A model generated the notes under the pieces. That model was not told the origin of the DNA. It did not search any database and saw nothing but the letters and a program-made list of their open reading frames with translations. From Myoxocephalus aenaeus (lineage: Eukaryota; Chordata; Actinopteri; Perciformes; Cottidae), in assembly GCA_038501785.1 (NCBI GenBank), contig JBAMJR010000097.1, positions 8,355,001 to 8,419,000 on the forward strand: 64,000 nt of DNA. Reading direction: 5' to 3'. Positions 13,301 through 23,260 of this stretch are shown one piece after another. Each line of letters opens with the position of its first letter. Position 1 is the stretch's first letter. The position numbers and the translations under genes were made by a program.

Positions 13301-16300
13301 AGGCTTGGCTGGCTTGCTGGCAATATCGGCCCAGGAGGCGGGCTTGGCAGGGGCAATTGAGACAGGAGGCATGCTTGGAGGTCCTACAGATGATACAGGG
13401 CCAAGGGGACCCCCACCAGGTATGCCAGAGCCAACCACCTTAGGAGCCATGTCCCCATTACCACCAGGAGCGGCACCACCAATCTTAAGCCCTGCCATGC
13501 CCTGGTCAAGGCTGTTCATACCAGGTGCCTTGTTCAGGGGCTCGTTGGCAGCAGGTGCAAACGGGGACTGTCCATCGATCATGGCACCCCCAAGTGAGCT
13601 GGGAGCATAAGCATAGCTGTTGCTGTAGCCAGAGCTCTGCGGTGTCCCCGACTGTGCCTGAGAGCTGTTATTGCCCCATGCAGAGAAGTCGATGCCACTG
13701 GGGAAGAAGTTGAAACCGTGCTGGCCCAGGAACGGATTGTTCCCCAGGGGGCCTGGCTGGCCAAACATAGCGTCCGGGAGGTAGTGGGGCTCCCCATTGC
13801 TCAACTGTCCATAGGAGGCCAGATAAGGCATAGGAGGGTCCCCACCTGTGGACCATGCTGCCTCATTCAAGGAGTAGGAAAATCCTATGGAGGGGCTGTA
13901 GTAGCTGGGCATGTACGAGTCCGACATGGCCGTATAGGCATTGCTCTACATAGAAAAAAAATAAAAATATATGTGTTTTAGTACAAGAGGTCAAAAATAA
14001 ATAAATGCATTTTTTTGCACCAACATAATCAAACTTCAAATTAATTGCTAACTTTTTTTTTTTAGATATGAATATACCTCATTCTTGTACATCCAAAAAG
14101 ACAGACCAAGATAAAAGATGAGGAAATATATTATAATGCTTTCTTAGCATCCCGCCTCAGGCCCGATGTGTAAATGCATCGCACCATCCTTTTGTTAAAG
14201 AGACTGAGTGGAGGAAAATAAAGAGTCTATTATTTTTCTCTACAGCCCACTTCACAGGCAGCGTCTGTTACTACACACGTGGAAAATCATCCACCAGAGG
14301 AAAATAAATACCAAAGCAACTGAAAAGTTGATAATCAATTAAATCAACCAATTCCTGCTGCCCATCCTTTAAATCTTCCTGTATTGCTCAGTAATAATTA
14401 AAAAAAAGGATGTTCTCACACATAAAAAAAGAGGCAGGAAGTGTGTATAATAATCTTCTGGTTAGAAATGTGATTAAGTTGTTACCAAGAAGTCCAACTG
14501 CTAAAAAAAATAATAATTGTCGCTCGTAACTTCCACGGCTTCCGTTTAATAATATTGATATCGCCACATCTCAAAGTATAAACACAAAAATACATTACAT
14601 CAAAAGTAGCGAGTAACAAGTCAATATTAGGGATGATCTGACCCAAACTACAAGGTCAGTATCGGGATCAATCAAGGCATTTATACACAGACTCTTGACT
14701 CAAAATTCGTGCTACTTATTTTATAGTTTAAGCTAAAAATGTCCTTAAATCCACTTAAATGACTGTACAAAGACAAAAAGTAAAAATCAACACTCAACCC
14801 ACAAGAGTTTTATCTCTGAACTCCACCTCAATCATTACAGCTCTTCAATCGTTTCATAACTTGGGGGTACATAAGTCTTTGACAATAAAAGAAAAGGAGT
14901 TAAACTAAAAAAGCAGCACCCGTTAGCAAACACTTGTCAATATAAGCTTACCTGTCTGGCCTGAGTATTCAGGTAAGGCTCAAACTCATCGTCATTCAAA
15001 GTATCCTTTTGGGTCACAGCTCCGTTTTGCACTGAAAAGAACAACAACACTGATATAAACAGAGAGTAATCGTGTATGTGTGTGTCTGCAGAGACGAGAG
15101 TCACAGATGTCTTATCTGGGAATTTCACATCAGAGTCACTAGTGCAATAATTGATGGATGACACAGGAAATCCCTCTAAAACGAGCATGATGATGATGAA
15201 TCACATCCTATAGTCATGGGCTTCAGATTACACAGAATAATCTTACACATCATATGAATCAGCTCCTGAGAACACTTTAATGCACTTGGCATGATTAGGC
15301 TACATGTTGGCATAAAGCATTTAAGACAATCAGAATATCTCTTCAAAATAGACCGATAAATTAAGCCATTAGTGATGTTTCCAGAGAGGATTTAACGCAT
15401 TTTGAAACGCAAGTGGACCAGTGTCCTCTTGTTTGTTTTCATTAGTTTCAGGCTGCTCTGTCACAGTTGACGTTACGGTGACATAAGACTCCTCGCGAGC
15501 TTTTCAGGACATGGAAAAGTAAAATTATGAACACGAACAGGTTAATAATTACATTACAGGCCGACCAACACAATGACTGGCGCGCGTGAGGCCCACTTGG
15601 ACACACCGAGGAGGGGAAAGCATGTCGGAAGACGTGTCATTTCGGGTTAACTTAGCAGCCAGCTAACGTTAGCCCGCTATGTGTGCGGTTAGCTGCATGG
15701 AGTTGCGCAGCGTCTCCATGTTAACGAGCGCCAAGAGTCCTTTCAACATGACGGACTTGGCTAACATTAGCCGAGTGGCCAGCGCCATAGGACGGCACCT
15801 GTAGCCTAACGCTGCAAAAACAGTCTGCAGACAGCGACATAAAGAGAGGCCGCGTAATAAGAGGGCACCCTCGCACCTGTCAATGCAACAAAACGCGTTG
15901 CAAGTGCAACCAGGAAAAGGATGCTGATGTGTATCATGTAACGCTAGCTAGTCAGGACGCAGCTAATGCTAACTATGGGAACCTCACAAGTGCCATTTCA
16001 CTTCTGGGATGTTGAGGAAACTCGAGTTTAGGGCCGAGAGCACGTCGGGAGACAGTGTCGTCTCGCATTTCGTTTAAGTGGCACATAAAACGCAATACAT
16101 ATGTAGAGTTTAATAAACAGACGGGCCTATTTGTTAGGGAATAGCTATCGCATCCGCGCACATAAAGATTTCCAAAGAGCACCACACGTAAAAAGATCCG
16201 CATTCACTCAACGCCAAAAGTCGATAACGTCGGACAATATCTATGCTTACCTTTATTAGCTTGGCCTTTCGGTCTCTGGATTGGGTCCAGGTGATTCATG

Positions 16301-16527
16301 AAGGTTTGATTTATGAGAAGAGAGGAAGGGGAAAAATAGATGAAGAGATATATTTTCAGCAGTCAGTTCCTTTAGCAGGTGGTCAGGCCTACTGCACTAC
16401 TGAGCCACAGCCGCTGCCTCGGAGCTAAGCTATCCTCGCTAGCCGTCGCGATGCTGAGAAATTTGGCCCTCGTAAATGTTCAGAAAATACCTCTCTTTAC
16501 CTGTTCAAGTAGGCTGCTGGCTGACAT
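10313..16527 (-). CDS. ythdf2: YTH domain family protein 2 (m6A reader), five coding exons
   Basis: YTHDF2 binds N6-methyladenosine in mRNA in the cytoplasm and recruits decay machinery. Coding exons in transcript order are 16527-16501, 16275-16251, 15031-14952, 13945-12254 and 10336-10313. All junctions are GT/AG, the phases agree, and the total is 616 codons including the stop (615 residues; human YTHDF2 has 579). The N-terminus [13 protein letters not shown] is the YTHDF2 type. A long Pro/Gln/Gly/Asn-rich low-complexity region of the phase-separating kind follows. The YTH domain lies at about residues 446-580. Its cage tryptophans fall at 468, 522 and 527, the spacing of human W432, W486 and W491. 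Features such as [19 protein letters not shown] favour YTHDF2 over YTHDF1 or YTHDF3. The upstream region is CpG-rich, as in housekeeping genes. Confidence 0.95.
10870..10985. repeat. AT-rich simple sequence in ythdf2 intron 4
   Basis: TATAAA and TA runs at about 10930-10982. The rest of the 1.9-kb intron (10337-12253) shows no exon or identifiable mobile element. Confidence 0.6.
12254..13945 (-). CDS. ythdf2: ythdf2 main coding exon (low-complexity region and YTH domain)
   Basis: A 1,692-nt phase-0 exon that starts [16 protein letters not shown] after a TATGTAG acceptor and ends EECVKK at a GTAACA donor. It holds the [17 protein letters not shown] and [18 protein letters not shown] blocks conserved in YTHDF proteins, and the whole YTH fold. 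Reading through the donor would add 15 residues ([15 protein letters not shown]) before a stop. Confidence 0.96.
14952..15031 (-). CDS. ythdf2: ythdf2 coding exon 3
   Basis: An 80-nt exon that completes Val and encodes [20 protein letters not shown] and six more residues (NTQARQ). The DDxFEPYL motif is shared by YTHDF N-termini. Acceptor TTTTCAG, donor GTAAGC. Confidence 0.95.
16251..16275 (-). CDS. ythdf2: ythdf2 coding exon 2 (25-nt microexon)
   Basis: Encodes RPKGQANK plus the first base of a Val codon. It sits between an acceptor ending in TCCAG and a GTAAGC donor. The phase-1 exit matches the phase-1 entry of the next exon. Confidence 0.9.
16501..16527 (-). CDS. ythdf2: ythdf2 coding exon 1
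   Basis: Nine codons, MSASSLLEQ, ending in phase 0 at a GTAAAG donor. The match to the conserved YTHDF2 N-terminus fixes the start codon. Confidence 0.93.
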
Positions 16528-16774
16528 GTCTTTCCCCCCCGGAGCCTGTATTGCTATATTTACTCCTAAATAAAAGCGGCAGGGTGCAGAATCTGTCTAT
16601 CTATAGAAGAGTTTCACCCAAGCGCCCCTATCTCTCTATAGAGCCTGGTTTCTACACAATGGCGGGCTGCAGTTTGCTTGACAGACTCCTCAACATGGCT
16701 GGGCGGCCCTCGTCAACCCACGATGATATTTATTTACCGCGGACACGCGCCCCCCAACGGCGCGGAGGAGCAAT

Positions 16775-16830
16775 GCCCTCACCCCGCGACCTGTCAAGCA
16801 CACTCATATGAAACAACAAAGTATTTAACA
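16775..16830 (+). repeat. left arm of a 56-bp inverted duplication
   Basis: It matches the reverse complement of 17274-17329 at 54 of 56 bases. The arms are 443 bp apart and enclose a TA tract and a LINE-like tail. Confidence 0.93.
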
Positions 16831-16862
16831 TCAGATATCAAATACATAAATGTATGTATGTA

Positions 16863-16865
<3 letters not shown>

Positions 16866-16908
<43 letters not shown>

Positions 16909-16940
16909 CGTATATATATATATACATATATATATATACG

Positions 16941-17034
<94 letters not shown>
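16866..17034. repeat. (TA)n microsatellite
   Basis: About 170 bp of TA with TACG and TATG interruptions in its left third. It could extrude as a cruciform. Confidence 0.97.
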
Positions 17035-17035
<1 letters not shown>

Positions 17036-17037
<2 letters not shown>

Positions 17038-17250
17038 GCTAAACCCCTACACCTATCCTCCACTATGACCCACACAGCTTCTCCAGTTTTATTTATTTTT
17101 GTTACCAAAAATGTTCTGTTTGTTTGTTTTTGTTTGCTTCGTCTTTCCATTTTTGTTTTGTTCCGTTTGTCTCTGTCTCTTGTCCCCAACGTAAAGTGTC
17201 TTTGTGTACTTAGAAAAGCGTTATAAAAGTTTGAATTATTATTAATTTAC
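17036..17250 (+). repeat. LINE-type 3' tail
   Basis: It contains AAAGTGTCTTTG and a GAAAAGCGTTATAAAAG stretch followed by ATT repeats. The same tail motif occurs at about 27418-27450 in this window. I take it as the 3' end of an L2-like element. The family name is not certain. Confidence 0.4.
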
Positions 17251-17273
17251 ACATTTATGCATTTTATATTTAA

Positions 17274-17329
17274 TGTTAAATACTTTGTTGTTTCATATTA
17301 GTGTGCTTGACAGGTCGTGGGGTGAGGGC
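17274..17329 (-). repeat. right arm of the 56-bp inverted duplication
   Basis: Reverse-complement copy of 16775-16830 with two mismatches. Confidence 0.93.
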
Positions 17330-17465
17330 CTTGTTTTACCATTTATTATTTATATTACTTGTTTTAATTTTTTTACTATGTCTCTTGTGTGCACTTTACC
17401 ATGTTTGCTGCTGTAATCCTGAAATGTCCCCACTGCAGGACAAATAAAGGAATATCTAATCTAAT
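17330..17465 (+). repeat. non-LTR retrotransposon-like 3' end
   Basis: TGTCCCCACTGCAGGAC is followed by AATAAAGG and imperfect ATCTA/ATCTAATT repeats. Many fish LINE 3' ends are built this way (a conserved stem, then a short microsatellite tail). No coding part remains. Confidence 0.4.
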
Positions 17466-17660
17466 TGATCCAATAGATCAAAATAGGTAAATTACTTATT
17501 GAAACTTGACTCACTATTATGATATTATAATTCATGATATATTAATTTTATTGGAGAAATTATGTCTGTGTATATCAAACAGTTAAACATTGTATAGTAG
17601 ATGTCATGTACATAATGACAATAGGTACGTCATAAAACTCGTACAAAAGCGGTTCATCCC

Positions 17661-17745
17661 ATAGAATCAGAACCAGAACCAACCGAACCATTTATTTATT
17701 TGCCAGGTATGTTTCACAATTTGTCTTGTAAGAAATAGAAAAATA
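17661..17745 (-). mobile_element. 3' tail of the LINE family seen at 27.4-29.0 kb (minus strand)
   Basis: On the minus strand it reads CATACCTGGCAAATAAA and then GGTTCTGATTCTA. This corresponds to CATTCCTGGCAAATAAA and the CTGATT repeats at the 3' end of the LINE at 28,920-28,980. Only the tail is present. It may be a truncated insertion, or the tail of the SINE just beside it. Confidence 0.5.
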
Positions 17746-17819
17746 TTGAATTTACAATAGAATATAAAATAAAGTGCACAGACAAACAGATCAGGTCTAC
17801 TAAGCATAAAAGGAAACTT

Positions 17820-18045
17820 AAAAAGTAGACTTTATTACATACATGAAATTTGCTCTCTGCATTTAACCCATCCATAGCAATTTAGGAGCAGAGGGCTGCT
17901 GAGAAGCGCCCGGGGAGCAACTGGGGGTTCAGTATTTTGCTCAGGGACACTTTGTCATGCAAACTGTGGGGAGACTGGGGATCGAACTGGCTACCTTGTG
18001 GTTGCAGGACGACCACTCATCCCCATGAGCGACAGCCGGCAATAG
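17820..18045 (-). mobile_element. tRNA-derived SINE-like repeat (minus strand)
   Basis: Read on the minus strand, a head starting near 18,040 shows an A-box-like GTCGCTCATGGGG and a B-box-like AGTTCGATCCC about 45 bases later, the internal Pol III promoter layout of a tRNA. The remainder (GAGCAACTGGGGGTTC and so on, plus strand) resembles a repeat common in fish genomes. It does not fold as an intact tRNA and is not a tRNA gene. Confidence 0.5.
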
Positions 18046-18049
18046 GCAC

Positions 18050-18684
18050 TTTACCATATAGCCAAAGGTTTGTGATGGTTTGTGATGATGGTTTGTGATG
18101 GACCTTTGTTGAATTTGGTGTCCTCGAAGTGACCTGCTGCACATTAGGAGTGGTGATACAAATTGGTTGAATCACAAGGTCATTTATTGGGGTTGAAAAA
18201 TACACTATAAACTATTTTATTTTTGAAAGTTGTTTAACTTTAAAGGACTAAGCACTCTAGACAATAACCTTTTAAATTAGTTCTTAAATTGGCTGGTATT
18301 CCCTTCCAATTTTAAGTTAACATATTTTCACTTAAATTGGGCTGGTTGATTACAGACTATGGATGTTTTTTTTCAAAGGAGAATTCTACTTAATTTGATT
18401 CAGAAAAGCTATTTAGAAAAGAGTTCAATGTTTGCAACTCGAAATGACTTTCTTCTTAATTGGGTACCGAGAGAAGCTATATATATATTTTTTTAAATAT
18501 TGTATTGACATGGTATTAAATTGTTATTGTGGAAATATTATTGTTAATAGTTCCCAACAAGAAAAGGTAATTCATTGTTTTCTTACATCAGTGAGGGATC
18601 ACAAAGAACAAACTCTTGTGGAAAAAAAAAAATTACATTATATTATAATTAACATTAAGATCTTAATAAGGTATACGTAAAACA
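18050..18684. other. AT-rich non-coding stretch
   Basis: No gene or identifiable repeat seen apart from a tandemly repeated GTTTGTGATG near 18068-18099. Confidence 0.45.
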
Positions 18685-18689
18685 ATATT
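18685..18689. repeat. target-site duplication, left copy (ATATT)
   Basis: It directly precedes the 5' LTR and is identical to 23944-23948. BEL/Pao integration typically duplicates 4-6 bp. Confidence 0.85.
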
Positions 18690-19337
18690 TGTTTTGTTAC
18701 AATTGTTAAATCAATATGTTACACGTTTTATTTTGTAACAGGAAATGTCCTGTAACTTGTCAGCTCAGAGCTGCTGTTTTCAGTAGTTTTCCAATCTAGT
18801 TGAGTCTGCCTGCATTTTATGCCTTTTGATGGCATCGTTGGTATGTATTGATTTGTTTTATTGTTACTTATGATCGCAGAGGATTATTTTTGTGACAATG
18901 TTTAGTTTTGGGAGGTTTTATGCACAAAGTCCATCCAGTCATTATAGTTAATGACTAATCCGCTATGACTGTTGTTAAAGTACATATAACAGAATAAATA
19001 CAAGTAAATATGAATAAATAGTTGATGATATGTTAAAATACAGTGGTTTACAGGAACATATGTAGGTAAATCAGCAGTAAATACGTAAAAAGTAGCGGTT
19101 AAAATCAAAGCAATGTATGTCATTGAAGAATCAGTATATTTACATTGTGTGTATGTGTAAGGTTAAAGAGAAAGCATTTTATTTGTATTCATTATGCCTT
19201 TTGTGTGTTTTAGTTTTACTCTTTCTTACGTCATTAAACCTGTGGACAACGGACAACTGTCTTCAGAGTCGTGATGTCAGGAAGGAGTTTGTCTAACTGC
19301 CAAGGTGTATCACAGCACATATACTGAGGGCAGCATA
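18690..19337 (+). repeat. 5' LTR of the BEL/Pao element
   Basis: 648 bp, beginning TGTTTTGTTACA and ending CAGCATA. Compared with the 3' LTR it lacks 35 bp after the CTTGTCA at about 18,756-18,762 and shows about ten substitutions by eye. AATAAA-like signals lie near 18,991. Confidence 0.9.
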
Positions 19338-19469
19338 GTAAAACAACGGCTTTCTAGCGGGCAAGATAACGCAGACATCTGACAGATGCTACTAACAACG
19401 TCATCACACGCAGCCAGTGGATGACCATCACAGCGGTGTCTAAACAGAGGTACGTCACCAGACAACGCC
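19338..19469 (+). other. BEL/Pao leader
   Basis: Sequence between the 5' LTR and the first gag-like frame. It should contain the primer-binding site, but I could not identify the priming tRNA. Confidence 0.4.
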
Positions 19470-20012
19470 ATGTCCGAGAAAGCAACTTCATTAAAGACGC
19501 GGTCCCGCGCTACATGTTCTGCTACATGTTCTGCTACATACTCAACTGTATCATCAATGGGGTCTGCTGCAGCAAAGGCAAGAGCGAGAGCAGAGGCAGC
19601 AAAGGCACGCATGTCCTACGCTGAAGAGGAAATGAGCCTAAAGCTAGAAAAAGCTAAGCTAGAAGCCTCAATAGAAATGCTCAATTACAAGAAAGAGACA
19701 GCTGCAGCCGTAGCTGAGGCCGAAGCCCTTGAAGCTGCTGTAGATGCAAATAGTGAAAGACATAATTTCATGTTAAATATGGACTCCAGTCCTTTGGAAG
19801 CTGCACAACGCACAGAACAATATGTGATTGACCAAGCCGAATCACAAAACACAGAAGCTCAACTGCTTGATGATGGTGTTGTAACAAAAAGAGGGACAAG
19901 CCCTAAGTACGAAACTCCAGCTTCATCTATCAAATCTGAAGCCAACTCATTCCATCCGGCCCAAGCCAATATAGCTTCCCGTCATACACATGGGCACAAT
20001 GCAGCTTCTTAA
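19470..20012 (+). pseudogene. BEL/Pao gag N-terminal region (coiled coil)
   Basis: 180 codons. The central part (AKARARAEAAKARMSYAEEE and onward) is rich in Ala, Lys and Glu with heptad-like spacing, as in BEL/Pao gag N-termini. It ends in a stop at 20010-20012 rather than continuing into the next gag block, so the polyprotein is broken here. Confidence 0.65.
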
Positions 20013-20137
20013 CCAACTCGCCTCACCTCACAGCAGCCTTACATCTATGAAGATGAAAAGGTCGATAGGACACGCAATGTTCGGTTTGACAACCACAATG
20101 CCACTCCTGAGCAAGGTCTCGGACACCAAGCGATGAA

Positions 20138-20377
20138 ATGGATCTCCTGTTTAAGTGGCTCGGCAAAGAGTCAGCAGAACACGTCGAGCACATAAGAGCA
20201 ATACACATCAATCATCCAGCAGCAGGCTTGGCTATGATATGGGACAGACTTGAACAATCTTATGGCTCCGCAGAAGTAATCGAAGATGCTCTGTTCAAAC
20301 GTATCGACGCCTTTCCAAAAATAACAAATCAAGATTATTCTAAACTAACAAAGTTGAGTGATCTTTTAATGGACTAG
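20138..20377 (+). pseudogene. BEL/Pao gag middle region (DUF1759-like)
   Basis: 79 codons with the pattern AAGLAMIWDRLEQSYGSAEV typical of the Pao retrotransposon gag domain. Frame breaks at both ends separate it from the flanking gag blocks. Confidence 0.65.
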
Positions 20378-20484
20378 AGTCAGCCAAAGCTGAAGGAGAC
20401 CTACCCGGCCTCTCTTTCCTCGATACAGCAAGAGGCGTCAACCCAATTGTACAGAAGCTCCCCTTTGGTCTGCAGGATAAGTGG

Positions 20485-21618
20485 GTGTCAGTTGGGGCAT
20501 CCTACAAGCGGCAATATCACGTTTCATGTCCCCCCTTTGCCTGCTTCGTAAACTTTGTTAGCCATGAAGCTAGTGTAAAAAATGACCCAAGTTTCAACTT
20601 TGTCTCTCACTCAGACATGTCTCCCAGGACAGAAAAAACTGCTTGGAAGCCAAACAGACAGCGAGAAGTCTCTGTTCACAAAACAGAGATATTTCCAAAA
20701 GCCATCTCTGATCCTAGGGAGCCGCCAACGAAATTCGATGACTATGACAAACTGTGTCCAATCCATAAAAAAACTCACCCTATACGCAAATGCCGTGCAT
20801 TCAGAGAAAAGCCCATCGAAGACCGTAAGACATTCTTAAAAGAGAATAACGTCTGTTACAAATGCTGTGCTTCATCATCACATATTGCAAGGAACTGCAC
20901 ATTTAATGTTCGACGTTATGAATGTAAAAGTGAAAAACACCACACAGCACTTCACCCTGGACCTGCACCCTGGGTTGAAGGCACTGACTCGGCTCCAGAG
21001 CATGGCGGGGAGGAGGATAGCTCTCCACAACCCCATGTCACCACCAAATGTACAGATGTCTGTGGCGGAGACGTGACGGACCGATCCTGCTCTAAAGTAT
21101 CCCTCGAGAAAGTGTATCCAGCCGGCCACGCTGACAAAGCAGTGAAGATTTATGTAATTCTGGACGAACAGAGCAACAGATCACTAGTTCGTTCACAGTT
21201 CTTCAAAGTCTTCAATGACCAAAGTCCAAGTGCTCCTTACTCATTGAAAACATGTGCTGGAGTAAAGAAAGCGACAGGAAGAAGGGCCAGTGGCTACATC
21301 GTGGAATCTTTGGATAGGACCGTCAGCATCCCACTACCCAGCCTCATAGAATGTGATGACATTCCAAATAACAGAGATGAGATTCCAACTCCCAATGCAG
21401 GTTTTCATCACGCACACCTAAAGTCAGTTGCACAACTCATCCCAGATATCGACCCACAGGCCCCAATTATGCTTCTCTTAGGTTGGGATATTATCAGAGT
21501 CCATAAGGTCCGCAAACAGGTCAATGGCCCACACAACCTACCTTATGCTCAGAAGTTGGATCTGGGATGGGTCATCGTGGGTAATGTATGTTTAGGCCGC
21601 GTTCACAAAATACAGTGA
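20485..21618 (+). pseudogene. BEL/Pao gag C-terminus and aspartic protease
   Basis: 377 codons. Cys/His clusters (CPIHKKTHPIRKC, then CYKCCASSSHIARNC) resemble nucleic-acid-binding knuckles. Further on, VILDEQSNRSLV fits the active-site region of BEL-type proteases. The end (LGWVIVG) precedes the reverse transcriptase in related elements. A stop codon at 21616-21618 cuts it off. Confidence 0.75.
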
Positions 21619-21757
21619 CACCCAGGCCACAAACCACCTCCAAACACATCCTGAGGAGATATCGAACTGTGATGTTGACAGCTTAGGACATAACATATTC
21701 AAACAGACCAAAGACGACAACAACATATAGGCTCCGTCTATCCAGGACATCTCCTTC

Positions 21758-22519
21758 ATGAAAATAATGAAAGAAGGACTAACAAAAGATGCAAACAACA
21801 GTTGGGTAGCTCCATTACCCTTTAAATGCCCACGTCAACGGCTCCCCAATAACAGGCCACAGGCATTGAACCGCCTCAAGTCGCTCAGGCGCAACTTTGA
21901 AAGGAAGCCTGAAATGAGAGACCGCTTTCTCATGTTCATGGACAAGATGTTCAAGAATGGTCACGCTGAGTTAGCCCCTCCTCCCAGTAAGGATGAAGAA
22001 CAGTGGTACTGGCCAATATTTGGTGTGTACCATCCAAGAAAAACAAAACAAATACGAGTGGTCTTCGATTCCAGCGCCCAGTACAACGGTGTGTCGCTTA
22101 ACGCCGTGCTGTTGACTGGGCCTGATCTGAACAACACGATGCTCGGTGTACTGATGCGCTTTAGAAAGGAAGCAATCGCCTTTACAACGGACATAGAACA
22201 GATGTTCTATTGTTTTTCAGTAAGGGAAGACGATAGGAACTTCTTACGTTTTCTATGGTTCCAAGATAACGACCCATCCAACGACATTGCAGAGTATCGA
22301 ATGACGGTTCACGTCTTTGGAAATAGTCCTTCACCCACAGTAGCGATTCATGGACTGCACCAGTCTGTTCAGGTCAGTGAGCTCCACATCGACCCTGACG
22401 TCCAACGCTTTGTGATGTGTGACTTCTATGTAGATGATGAGTTGAAGTCCCTGTCCACAGTCGAAGCTGCGGTCAACCTGCTAAAAAACCACAGGATGTT
22501 CTCTCCAAATCAAACCTAA
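21758..22519 (+). pseudogene. BEL/Pao reverse transcriptase fragment
   Basis: 253 codons. VVFDSSAQYNGVSLN, TTDIEQMFYCF (first catalytic Asp) and CDFYVDDE (YVDD box at 22427-22438) are reverse-transcriptase motifs in the expected order. A frame break at 22,500-22,520 interrupts it. Confidence 0.88.
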
Positions 22520-22554
22520 GGCTGCACAAGATCGCAGCAAACAACAAGGAGGTC

Positions 22555-22944
22555 ATGGAGGCCTTTCCGGCCAAAGATCGTGCAAAAGACCTTAAAGACC
22601 TGGACCTCAGTGCAGATGCGCTGCTGATGCAACGTAGTCTTGGAATCAATTGGGACCTCCAGACCGACTGCTTCCACTTCAGCGTCTCTGAGATAAAAAA
22701 CAGCCTCTACAATCCTCTAAGGTTTGTAGCGCCAGTCACAATACAAGGCAAGGCTATTCTGAGAGAACTCACAACTGAGAAAGGTGACTGGGACTCGCCT
22801 TTGCCCCAAGAAAAGGATGAAGTCTACAGTCAAGAGATCAAATGTATCCAAAAACATGAGCAGATCCCTAAAGTCCTCTCAAAAATCCTCTCAAAAATCC
22901 TCTCAAAAATCTGGATCCTTTCATTGATGCACACTACCTTCTGA
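22555..22944 (+). pseudogene. BEL/Pao RT C-terminal/RNase H-proximal fragment
   Basis: 129 codons. LMQRSLGINWDLQTDCFHF and RFVAPVTIQGKAILREL fit the region after the RT in Pao polyproteins. Near 22,871-22,910 the segment TCCTCTCAAAAA occurs three times in tandem, giving a repeated ILSK. This may mark a deletion or slippage. Confidence 0.6.
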
Positions 22945-23240
22945 GAGTCAGAGGCCGCCTCCACAATGCAAACCTTGATCAGAGTGAAACGACTCCAGTG
23001 ATTATTCCTGGCAAACATCAGGTTGCAACCTCACTCATCCGAACATCAACCCAGGAAGTGTTGTTCTCCTCAAGGATAGCCAAGTACCAAGAAATGAATG
23101 GCCTCTTGGACTGGTAACACAGACCTTTCCCAGCGAAGACGGGAAGGTGCGAAAGGTCGAGATCAAGGTCACACGAACAGGAGTGACTAAACTCTTTCTT
23201 AGGCGTGAAGTGGACTGTCTAGGATTTATTGAGTGGCGTG
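22917..23240 (+). pseudogene. BEL/Pao integrase zinc-domain fragment fused to the polyprotein C-terminus
   Basis: In one frame the stretch AHYLLRVRGRLHNANLD and PVIIPGKHQVATSLIR matches the start of a retroviral-type H2C2 integrase domain. A few bases later the reading resembles the extreme C-terminus (PGSVVLLKDSQVPRNEWPLG). The catalytic core between them has been deleted. Confidence 0.6.
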
Positions 23241-23250
23241 TATTCACGCC

Positions 23251-23260
23251 AGGCGGGGAG
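23251..23260 (+). other. polypurine tract of the BEL/Pao element
   Basis: GGCGGGGAG lies immediately upstream of the 3' LTR, where plus-strand synthesis is primed. Confidence 0.6.

Larger units (their letters stand above)
15380..16780 (-). promoter_or_regulatory. ythdf2: CpG-rich promoter and first-intron region of ythdf2
   Basis: CpG is frequent around the first exons and upstream of the ATG at 16527. A GGCGGGC box overlaps a YY1-like ATGGCGG match at about 16660-16672. No clear TATA box is placed for this gene, which fits a housekeeping promoter. The start site is not visible and would lie somewhere in 16530-16780. Confidence 0.45.

Noticed and set aside
12559..13797. Several frames on both strands overlapping the YTHDF2 main exon
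   Set aside because: They are shadows of the long coding exon. Only the 13945-12254 frame gives the YTH domain and splices to the flanking exons.
17941..18045. A tRNA gene
   Set aside because: A- and B-box-like motifs are present, but there is no complete cloverleaf and the sequence continues into repeat DNA, so I call it a SINE head.
18902..19123. Minus-strand frame of 73 codons, repeated at 23508-23729
   Set aside because: It is present only because the LTR is duplicated. It has no known domain and is antisense to the element.
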